From Bdellovibrio sp. (lineage in GTDB: Bacteria; Bdellovibrionota; Bdellovibrionia; Bdellovibrionales; Bdellovibrionaceae), in the NCBI GenBank assembly GCA_014378765.1, contig JACMNA010000050.1, forward strand, positions 1 to 38,562: a DNA stretch of 38,562 nucleotides. The letters are read 5' to 3'. Positions 24,295 to 31,005 of the stretch are shown piece after piece. The notes beneath the pieces were generated by a model. That model was not told where the DNA came from and searched no databases. It saw nothing but the letters and a program-made list of their open reading frames with translations. Position 1 is the stretch's first letter; every line of letters begins with the position of its first letter. The translations under genes and the position numbers were made by a program.

Positions 24295-25369
24295 CAAATT
24301 GCAACTGCGCCGAATTTATTTCTTGCGACTTCAGTAAAGATTTTGGCTGCGCACTAGCTAAGTGCACGCCTAAGCCAATCAGCCGCACGGGCTTGGCCCG
24401 TCTCATCCAGGCCTTTGTGAGTAACCTTTTAAAATCTTCAGCTTGCGGAAAATGATTGATGGCTTCTTCGTGCGTGGTGCTTTTAAAATCGAAGAACTTT
24501 AATTTGATCACGATGTTTTTAATGCGATTTTGATAATCACCTTTTTCGATGCGGCCGTACCAATCCGCATAAAGTTCTGGAATTCGCGTGAGACATTGCT
24601 CTAATGTTTGAATGTCTTTTCCGTAAGTTTCTTCGACGGTTAAAGACTTCCGCTCCCACCTGGTTTCGACTTCGCGCGTGTCAATACCGCGAGCTAATTG
24701 ATACAGATCCTCTCCGCGTGAACCAAACCACTGGGTCAATTGCACGGTTGAATGCTTTTGCAAATCGGCGCACGTGCTCAGCCCGTACGCATGCATTTTG
24801 GTGGCCGTCACTTTACCCACCCCGTAAATTTTCTCAATTGGTAAAGTGCTAACGAAAATTTCAATTTCTTCGGGGCGAATTACAAACTGACCATTTGGTT
24901 TTTTCCAGTCACTAGCAATTTTAGCTAGAAATTTATTAGGCGCAATTCCGGCCGAAGCAGTTAAGTTCAGTTCGGTTTGAATTAATCTTCGAATTTCTTG
25001 GGCGATCAATGTAGCGCTTCCACCAAAATGTTTACAGTTGGTCACGTCTAAGTAGGCTTCATCTAACGAAAGTGGCTCAATTTGATCGGTGAATCGTTCA
25101 AAAATTTCGCGCACGGCTTTACTTTCTTTTTTATACGCATCAAAATCGGGCGGAATTAATATAAGTGACCGACAAAGTCGAACCGCCTGCGAGGACGGCA
25201 TCGCCGATTTTACGCCAAACTTGCGCGCTTCATAGCTAGCCGTACATAAAACGCTGCGCGAGTTGGGTGGTCCCCCAATGCCTAAGGCCTTTCCTTTTAA
25301 ATTGGGATTTTTTTTAATTTCAACGGCCGCATAAAAGCAGTCCATATCCACGTGAATGATTTTTCTCAT
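24287..25369 (-). CDS. dinB: DNA polymerase IV (Y-family lesion-bypass polymerase)
   Basis: 360 residues, the normal length. The active-site carboxylates are in HVDMDCFYAAVE (Asp8) and SLDEAYLDV; the thumb/HhH part contains IYGVGKVTATKM and the little-finger domain follows. The last residues QLQFAI resemble a beta-clamp binding motif, as at the end of E. coli DinB. The enzyme copies past damaged bases with low fidelity. Start ATG 25367-25369. No LexA-like box was seen in the short upstream region. It is the third gene in a row for nucleic acid maintenance, with fpg just upstream on the same strand; the two may be cotranscribed, with a 38-base gap. Confidence 0.96.
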   Translation of the reverse strand: MRKIIHVDMDCFYAAVEIKKNPNLKGKALGIGGPPNSRSVLCTASYEARKFGVKSAMPSSQAVRLCRSLILIPPDFDAYKKESKAVREIFERFTDQIEPLSLDEAYLDVTNCKHFGGSATLIAQEIRRLIQTELNLTASAGIAPNKFLAKIASDWKKPNGQFVIRPEEIEIFVSTLPIEKIYGVGKVTATKMHAYGLSTCADLQKHSTVQLTQWFGSRGEDLYQLARGIDTREVETRWERKSLTVEETYGKDIQTLEQCLTRIPELYADWYGRIEKGDYQNRIKNIVIKLKFFDFKSTTHEEAINHFPQAEDFKRLLTKAWMRRAKPVRLIGLGVHLASAQPKSLLKSQEINSAQLQFAI

Positions 25370-25407
25370 TACATATAATTTACATATAGCCTACAGACAG
25401 GGCAAGC

Positions 25408-26274
25408 TTATTTTTGCAGGTCTGGGACCCATGCGGTCGTTCTTCCGCCAATTTCATCGTGAGTGATGGCGTGGCCGGTACTGACCTGCGCTTTTTTTGA
25501 TTTACCCCAGCGATGGTGAAACAGCCATGTCTTCGGAAATTTTTCGTAATTAGCATCAAGGGCCACGGCTTTTTTAACGATGCTTAAAATAAATTTTCTT
25601 AACTTCGTCACATCTTTTAAGCTAAAATCATGACCTAATTTATGGGGTGAAATGCGCGCATTAAAAAGAATCTCGTCAGCTAAATAATTTCCGACGCCGG
25701 CAAATAGGGCTTGGTTCAATAAAATTGTTTTAATAGCAATCCGCCGCCGGGTAATAAGCTCATACAATTTTTTCGCTGGAGGAAAATCTAGCAGCGGATC
25801 ATATCCTAATTTTTGAACGCGCGCGTGCGCTTCGGGATTTTCACTCAGCCAAATGCGACCAAAGCGACGCGGGTCGATCAGTGCGACCTGCGTGCCGTCT
25901 TCCATCTTTAATAAAAATCGACAAAACCAAAGTCGATCGGGTTTTTTTTGTTTCGCTAAACTTTCAACTTTTAGGCTGTGCGAATATAGCACCGGAACTT
26001 TTTTATTTTTCGGAAGCATTACAGTCACACTGCCCGTCATTCCTAAATGAATCATGGGCCAGGGTTTTTTATTTAATTTAAACCAAAAATATTTTCCTTT
26101 TCGACCGCTGCCGGTAATGCGGCTTCCTTCAAGGGCTTTTCGTACATCTTGCGCAGGCGCAAACGAATAAAGAATATGGTCGGTCTCGTCGACCATGACC
26201 TGTTTTATTTTTTTACCCTTTAGTAATTGTTCTAAATGTTTTCGTACGCTTTCAACTTCGGCTAATTCTGGCAT
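25408..26274 (-). CDS. Fpg/Nei-type DNA glycosylase with a zincless finger
   Basis: 288 residues. The N-terminus MPELAEVESVRK has the catalytic Pro2 and Glu3, Lys in GRKGKYFWF follows, and the H2TH region reads LLNQALFAGVGNYLADEILF. The C-terminal zinc finger of normal Fpg has four Cys; the last ~45 residues here have none but keep GGRTTAWVP, where the Arg contacts DNA. This matches the zincless fingers of plant Fpg and NEIL1-type enzymes. The enzyme should remove oxidised bases and cut at abasic sites. ATG is at 26272-26274. Whether it prefers 8-oxoguanine or pyrimidines cannot be told from the sequence. Confidence 0.92.
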   Translation of the reverse strand: MPELAEVESVRKHLEQLLKGKKIKQVMVDETDHILYSFAPAQDVRKALEGSRITGSGRKGKYFWFKLNKKPWPMIHLGMTGSVTVMLPKNKKVPVLYSHSLKVESLAKQKKPDRLWFCRFLLKMEDGTQVALIDPRRFGRIWLSENPEAHARVQKLGYDPLLDFPPAKKLYELITRRRIAIKTILLNQALFAGVGNYLADEILFNARISPHKLGHDFSLKDVTKLRKFILSIVKKAVALDANYEKFPKTWLFHHRWGKSKKAQVSTGHAITHDEIGGRTTAWVPDLQK

Positions 26275-26350
26275 GGCCGTGATAATAATGAATCATTGGC
26301 TGTAATCAATTAAAATTCTTTTCGCGTTTATTTGAATTTACTTTAGTCCA

Positions 26351-26370
26351 GAATTGATTCGAATTGATTC
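26351..26370. repeat. Two tandem copies of GAATTGATTC
   Basis: Two perfect 10-base copies abut at 26351-26360 and 26361-26370, between fpg and the L,D-transpeptidase gene and about 50 bases before the latter's start. They could be a regulator binding site or chance. Confidence 0.5.
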
Positions 26371-26395
26371 AGCGGCTTCGAATTGTCACCGATGA

Positions 26396-26417
26396 GCTCC
26401 CTGTAACCTTTGGGAGC
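26396..26417 (+). promoter_or_regulatory. Hairpin masking the ribosome site of the L,D-transpeptidase gene
   Basis: GCTCCC (26396-26401) pairs with GGGAGC (26412-26417) around a 10-base loop. The GGGAG ribosome site lies in the second arm, five bases before the ATG at 26422. A six-pair GC-rich stem could limit initiation. Confidence 0.45.
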
Positions 26418-26421
26418 GTGA

Positions 26422-27162
26422 ATGCTAAAGCCAGCCAATTCAAAAATCATTAAATCCTTATTTACTTTTTCAATGCTATTGGCCTTAACCGCTTGTGGAG
26501 CCGGTAACGGGCACTTGCCCGATGAGCCTGATAATGAACCGACCCTGACTGAGACGAACGGGGAAAATTTGCAATCTAGGCCGCCGGTCGTGAAGGCTCC
26601 AAGCTTTACTCAAAATGAAGCCTTCAGAATTCTTTCGAAATATGATCACGTTGATCCGAAACACCAAATTAGAGATTCACTGTTAAGGGCGGCTTTACTT
26701 TTTTATGATCAAAATGCTTCGATGATAAAAAATAAAGCTTTTTTATCGGTGATTGATTTTAGTCTTTCTTCGAAGCAAGCACGGTTTTTTATTATAGAAA
26801 TGAAATCAGGCTCGGTGTGGGCAATTCATACTGCGCACGGTAAAGGTTCAGATGCTAATGGCGATGGGATGGCCGAAAAATTTAGTAACACATCGGGCTC
26901 AGACGCTTCTTCGATTGGTTTTTATTTAACCGCCGAAACTTACAGCGGAAAACATGGGCTTTCACTTCGCATGGATGGGCTATCCTCGACAAATTCAAAC
27001 GTGCGTGCACGCGCCGTTGTAATTCATGGCGCAAGTTACGTGCAAGAGGCTTCGGTGATTCAGGGCCGCAGCTGGGGTTGCCCGGCTGTCACCATGACAA
27101 ACCGAGATCGCGTTGTGAATTCACTTAAAGGCGGCAGCCTTATCTATGCAAACAAAAACTAA
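26422..27162 (+). CDS. Murein L,D-transpeptidase-like lipoprotein (YkuD_2 type)
   Basis: 246 residues. A lipoprotein signal ends LALTAC (Cys25). The C-terminal half carries the catalytic pattern of the YkuD_2 branch: His202 in VVIHGAS and Cys220 in GRSWGCPAV, plus GLSLRMDGL. L,D-transpeptidases form or remodel peptidoglycan cross-links, or attach proteins to it; cysteine is the nucleophile. Some relatives are secreted rather than lipid-anchored. The ATG has a ribosome site that can be masked by a hairpin. It is a single gene between fpg (divergent) and the histidine kinase. No truncation or missing residue is seen. Confidence 0.9.
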   Translation: MLKPANSKIIKSLFTFSMLLALTACGAGNGHLPDEPDNEPTLTETNGENLQSRPPVVKAPSFTQNEAFRILSKYDHVDPKHQIRDSLLRAALLFYDQNASMIKNKAFLSVIDFSLSSKQARFFIIEMKSGSVWAIHTAHGKGSDANGDGMAEKFSNTSGSDASSIGFYLTAETYSGKHGLSLRMDGLSSTNSNVRARAVVIHGASYVQEASVIQGRSWGCPAVTMTNRDRVVNSLKGGSLIYANKN

Positions 27163-27270
27163 TTGCAGAGGCCACCACGGCGGCTGCTAATTCGTTGTCC
27201 AGCCAACTGAGAGCAGCGCCCCACGCCATTCATGTGCATAAACGTTAGACTTAGTTATCCAGGAGTTAAC

Positions 27271-28458
27271 ATGTCTACGCGAAAGCCCGATTCATTTTTA
27301 AGTAAAGAACGCACTCATACCGATCAAAGTTTAAATAATGAGCGCGGGAGAACCGACGAATCACTAACTCTCTTTCAAACAAAAACTGAAAAAGAAACTG
27401 AAGACTCCGTTAAACAAGGCCGCACTTTGGCCGATAAGTTGCGAGTCTCAAATCGAACTGACAGTGATGCCAACGAACTAAAAAAAAACAATGGAACTTT
27501 GAGCAGTCGGGATCAAAACACTTTAACTAAATTACTTTCTGAACAACGTGTAATCGATGATAAAAGCATCGCCGCCGAACGAACGCGCATGGATGCCGCA
27601 ATGAAGTTAGAACGCGAAAAATATGACGCCACGGCCGCTAAACTTTTAAGTCGCGAGCGTAACGAGACTGATAAAAATTTATCGCATGAACGTGATGAAA
27701 CAGATTCATTAAACCTGAAATCGACCAATTTATTTAACGAGGAGGTTACCTCCCACTCTTCTACTAAGGAGCAATTAACTTCACGGGATGAGTTCGTGGC
27801 AATCGTAAGTCATGATTTACGAAACCCGTTGGGCGCAATCAAATCTTGTACGGATACCTTGCTTGAAGATGCATCGGCTAATGGACTGAGCTCAGATTTA
27901 ATTCAATGGCTGCAGTTTATCAAACGTAACGCTGAAACTTCGTTGAGATTGATTAGCGATATTCTAGACATGGAACAAGTCGCAAATGGAAAGATGCTAT
28001 TAAATAAATCTAAAATAAATGTGGGCGCACTAGTGCGGCAAGAAATTGAAGTTTATAATCACATCGCTAAGAAAAATAAAATTCATTTAACTGCTATTGA
28101 GCCCACCGTAAATACGGTTATTGTTTGCGATGGCGACCGGGTTTCACAAGTACTTTCGAATTTAATTGGCAATGCAATTAAATTTACAAAAGAAGGCGGC
28201 CTCGTTACGCTTAAAATTGAACAAGTCGAAGATAGCTTACAAGTTGCCGTCTGTGATACCGGCCCCGGAATTCCAGTTGAGCAGCAAGAAAGAATATTTG
28301 ATCGCTACGCCCAAATTAAAAACAAAGACCGCCGCGGACTTGGTTTAGGGCTTTATATTTCCAGAATGTTACTTGAAGCTCACGCCGGAAAAATTTGGGT
28401 TGAATCGACTTTAGGTAAAGGTTCGACATTTTATTTTTGCATACCGAACAAATGCTAA
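27271..28458 (+). CDS. Soluble histidine kinase with ER-x-x-TD coiled-coil repeats
   Basis: 395 residues. The phosphoacceptor motif is VSHDLRNPLG (His181). The ATPase domain has an N-box around SNLIGNAIKF, G1 DTGPGIP and GLGLGLYISRML. There is no membrane segment, so it is cytoplasmic. The N-terminal ~150 residues are a coiled coil built of ER-x-x-(T)D-x-x-L units at residues 13, 24, 103, 114, 129 and 140, spaced by 11. No receiver or sensor domain is fused and no response regulator lies nearby. The frame opens at 27232, but AGGAG supports ATG 27271. It overlaps the convergent YaiI-like gene end by four bases. Confidence 0.9.
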   Translation: MSTRKPDSFLSKERTHTDQSLNNERGRTDESLTLFQTKTEKETEDSVKQGRTLADKLRVSNRTDSDANELKKNNGTLSSRDQNTLTKLLSEQRVIDDKSIAAERTRMDAAMKLEREKYDATAAKLLSRERNETDKNLSHERDETDSLNLKSTNLFNEEVTSHSSTKEQLTSRDEFVAIVSHDLRNPLGAIKSCTDTLLEDASANGLSSDLIQWLQFIKRNAETSLRLISDILDMEQVANGKMLLNKSKINVGALVRQEIEVYNHIAKKNKIHLTAIEPTVNTVIVCDGDRVSQVLSNLIGNAIKFTKEGGLVTLKIEQVEDSLQVAVCDTGPGIPVEQQERIFDRYAQIKNKDRRGLGLGLYISRMLLEAHAGKIWVESTLGKGSTFYFCIPNKC

Positions 28459-28916
28459 GACTTAGGCCTTGTTCGCTGAATGTTTTGAATCACTTGATCA
28501 AGCTTTGATAAAAACTGCGAACGATCGGTTTTAGTCATGGCCGACGGCCCTGTCTTCTTCTGACCTAAATCGCGAAGATGCGCGGCCAGCTCCCGCGCGC
28601 CTAAAACATTTCCAATATTTTCTTCGGTCAATTCATGGCCTTTGGGACCAATGACGCACGCTTGTTTTTTGATAGCCCGATCGGCTAACAATAAATCAGA
28701 CGTAATTAGTATGTCTCCGTCTGATATACTTTCGGCGATCCAATCATCGGCGGCATCGAACCCGCCCGACACCATTTTCATTTCAACTAAAGTATCCATC
28801 GGCACATTTAAATATTGATTTGCCACAACGTATACTTTTAGCCGGTAACGTGTGGCCACCTTGTAGGTTTCTTCTTTAACGCTACATCCATCGGCATCGA
28901 TAAAAATTTCTAACAT
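28455..28916 (-). CDS. YaiI/YqxD-family protein (DUF188, PIN-like fold)
   Basis: 153 residues. The start MLEIFIDADGCSVKEE and the motifs VSGGFDAADDWIAE and GDILITSDLLLADRAI are diagnostic of the YaiI/YqxD family. The conserved Asp residues resemble the metal-binding set of PIN nucleases, but activity has not been established for the family as far as I know. A GGAGGG site lies before the ATG. It converges with the histidine kinase gene (overlap 28455-28458) and is divergent from the secreted lectin-like gene. Confidence 0.92.
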   Translation of the reverse strand: MLEIFIDADGCSVKEETYKVATRYRLKVYVVANQYLNVPMDTLVEMKMVSGGFDAADDWIAESISDGDILITSDLLLADRAIKKQACVIGPKGHELTEENIGNVLGARELAAHLRDLGQKKTGPSAMTKTDRSQFLSKLDQVIQNIQRTRPKS

Positions 28917-28938
28917 GAACCCTCCGAACTAGACCCTG

Positions 28939-28958
28939 AACGCGCCCATCATCGCGTT
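28939..28958. promoter_or_regulatory. Inverted repeat between divergent genes
   Basis: AACGCG (28939-28944) and CGCGTT (28953-28958) are inverted copies separated by eight bases, between the YaiI-like and the secreted lectin-like genes. Possible operator; no promoter assigned. Confidence 0.3.
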
Positions 28959-28983
28959 TAATCTTAGCCATTTATTCCGATAA

Positions 28984-29017
28984 CTCCAAGAGCTTACCGC
29001 TGAACTAAAGCTTGGAG
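28984..29017 (+). promoter_or_regulatory. Hairpin masking the ribosome site of the secreted lectin-like gene
   Basis: CTCCAAG (28984-28990) is the exact complement of CTTGGAG (29011-29017), with a 20-base loop. The GGAG ribosome site is in the second arm, five bases before the ATG at 29023. This is the third such arrangement in the window. Confidence 0.45.
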
Positions 29018-29022
29018 ATGAA

Positions 29023-29733
29023 ATGAAAAAGTTAATGATAAGTCTAACCTCGCACTTGCAACTAGTTAATTTGTTGAGCTTTTTAGTTTTAGCCGGCACC
29101 GCTTTAAGTGTTCAGGCCGCAGACAGTATTCTGCGCATTGAAAATTCGATGATTCCGTTAACGGCAAATGATTGGTCGGTGGCCTACACGGGGTACGGGT
29201 TTGTTAATTTTGGTTCGCAAAACCAATTTGTTCGGTTTGCACCGCAAGCCTCGGTTGCTTCGCATGAAACCCACGCCGGATTGTTATTAGCTAAAAAGCA
29301 TTTGAAGACGCCAATTAAAAATTTTAGGGTCAGTGTCACCGTTACGACTGAAAAACAATTGCGGACACCAAAGCCAAACGCGTGGGAATGTTTTTGGCTT
29401 TTCTTTAATTACGCCAGCGACCTTCATGGAAAAAAAGTGACTAATTACTTTACGCTGAAACCAAATGGCATCGAATTAGGACACGCGTATGAAGAGCTAG
29501 GGCAAGACTTTTTAGCGACCGCTGCCCAGCCTAGACTAGTAATTGGGGCCAAAAATAAAATCGTCATTGAGAATAAAAATGGGCTTTTAAAAGCTTGGGT
29601 TAACGACGTTCAAGTTTTAACTTTTAATAGCGAACAGGCTAAGTATCCACTTTACTCTAATTCCGGAACTATCGGACTTTACTCGGAAGATTCACAAGTT
29701 AAAGTAGAGTCGGTCGATATAGTAAAGCTATAA
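29023..29733 (+). CDS. Secreted protein with a lectin/glucanase-like beta-sandwich (inferred)
   Basis: 236 residues. The signal peptide ends near VQA (about residue 33). The mature part has a pattern of strands with NAWECFWLFFNY, YFTLKPNGIELG and WVNDVQVLTF, resembling concanavalin-type sandwich proteins that bind or cut polysaccharides (DUF1080/DUF1961-like). Catalytic residues of a known glycosidase family cannot be pointed out, so it may be a binding protein. ATG 29023 with GGAG; the site is masked by a hairpin. Its end overlaps the C-terminal part of the broken ASCH gene on the other strand by 55 bases. Confidence 0.75.
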   Translation: MKKLMISLTSHLQLVNLLSFLVLAGTALSVQAADSILRIENSMIPLTANDWSVAYTGYGFVNFGSQNQFVRFAPQASVASHETHAGLLLAKKHLKTPIKNFRVSVTVTTEKQLRTPKPNAWECFWLFFNYASDLHGKKVTNYFTLKPNGIELGHAYEELGQDFLATAAQPRLVIGAKNKIVIENKNGLLKAWVNDVQVLTFNSEQAKYPLYSNSGTIGLYSEDSQVKVESVDIVKL

Positions 29734-30188
29734 ATAAATTCTTTAAATTGATTGCGCTGGGCTTTGGTTAATTTCGCTAAGCAGGCCTTAAGAGGCTTTC
29801 CACTGAGGCGCCAAAATTTGCGATTGCCTTTAACCGGCACTGGCTTTTCTAAAGCCACGATATTTTCGAGCACAAGCCCGAATGGTCCGACAAACCACTC
29901 TTTCGTTTTTTTAGTAATGCCTTTTTCATCGATGACATCGACAACCTTTGCAAAACCAATCACCGACCCAAACGAAACGTCTTCAGCTTTTAATTTAACG
30001 CCAAAATTTTTTTCGGTCCATTCAAATTCTGATTTTTATTTTTTGGCCGCCGCATGCAACGCAATGGTTCCACGGCGCTTGGTTTCCCAGCGACGACTTT
30101 CAACGTTCATTTGGCGATGTACGATCATGTGACCCCACGGCTGATCTAAACTCAGCGCGTAGATAAAATCTTTTGTTATGTTTTTCAT
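29679..30188 (-). pseudogene. ASCH-domain protein gene interrupted by an in-frame TAA
   Basis: Reading minus from ATG 30186-30188 gives 50 residues with the ASCH start (YALSLDQPWGHMIV, RRWETKRRGTIALHAAAK), then TAA at 30036-30038 and, in the same frame, about 118 more residues continuing the domain (SVIGFAKVVDV, EWFVGPFGLVLENI, PVPVKGNRKFWRL). The two halves join without a frameshift, so a single base change in AAA-AAA-TAA-AAA breaks the gene. ASCH domains are PUA-like folds thought to bind RNA or modified nucleotides. Either a recent pseudogene, a stop that is read through, or a sequence error. A GTG at 29961-29963 could still start a 94-residue fragment. Confidence 0.8.
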
Positions 30189-30256
30189 AAAAGTGTCGCT
30201 TTGAATCCAATGTAACTAGCCGTTAAGTATCGAAATGCTTGCGAAATAATCAAAAA

Positions 30257-30284
30257 AAACGCATCACATTTTAGTGATGCGTTT
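30257..30284 (-). terminator. Rho-independent terminator after the Thr/Ala-rich membrane protein gene
   Basis: A perfect 11-pair stem (30257-30267 with 30274-30284), six-base loop, then eight U on the minus strand. It lies just after the stop at 30308. Confidence 0.92.
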
Positions 30285-30307
30285 ACAAATTTTAGTTAAA
30301 AAACTAA

Positions 30308-30727
30308 TTACTTATTATCTGAACGAGGTGAAGCAACAGTTCCGTTATTTGAATCTGTTGTGCCTGGAGTACGAGTTCCAGCCGTGCTGTTTTCAGCCGG
30401 AGTTCCATCGTTAGTTACAGTTTTAGAATGAACGGCGGCACCGTTCATTGTGTCAGATGCATTTGCACCCGTTCCAGCTGCGCCAGCACCCATTGTCGCT
30501 GAACCAGTCGCGGCTGCATCAGTCATTGTGCCTGAATTTGCTGAGTTGTCTTTTGTGGTAGTTGTAGTTGTTTGCTCTGATGTCGTGCCGGTTGTTGTTG
30601 TTGTGCGATTAGCGCTAATGCGGCTTGCGATTACGGCGATAGCGATTAATGCAAGTACTACTAAGGTAACGATTGCAGCTTTTCTTTCCATGAATGGTCT
30701 TCTGGTCTCGTTTGTGATTGTTGCCAT
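30308..30727 (-). CDS. Small membrane protein with a Thr/Ala/Gly-rich tail
   Basis: 139 residues. Residues ~17-38 form one transmembrane helix (AAIVTLVVLALIAIAVIA) after a short charged N-terminus, leaving a long tail outside the membrane composed mostly of Thr, Ala, Gly, Ser and Asn with no Cys. Start at ATG 30725-30727 is supported by AGAGG; the open frame upstream adds 22 residues. A strong terminator follows. No family recognised; the composition looks like a linker or surface tail and may simply fill space in the periplasm. The tail is low-complexity, so similarity searches there would be unreliable. Confidence 0.7.
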   Translation of the reverse strand: MATITNETRRPFMERKAAIVTLVVLALIAIAVIASRISANRTTTTTGTTSEQTTTTTTKDNSANSGTMTDAAATGSATMGAGAAGTGANASDTMNGAAVHSKTVTNDGTPAENSTAGTRTPGTTDSNNGTVASPRSDNK

Positions 30728-31005
30728 AAAAATCCTCTTTCTAGTTAAGTTTATCTTTTGTTTGTTCAGACAGACAGGACAGTTGCAAAACAAAAACCAA
30801 AACTAAGAGTGAAGATGTTAGCTCTCACGACGTTGGGTGTGGAAAATTGGTCTAGGTTTGCTGGGGCGCCGCTTTTTAGCAACAGGTAATCATAACAACG
30901 AAGCAGAGTTCATTTAAGTGCGGCTTGCATTCTTTTAAATCAGGTTTTTAGTCTTAAGTTATAAAGGCCAGGTTAAGTCTTTGAACTAGGCGCCGATAAA
31001 CCATT

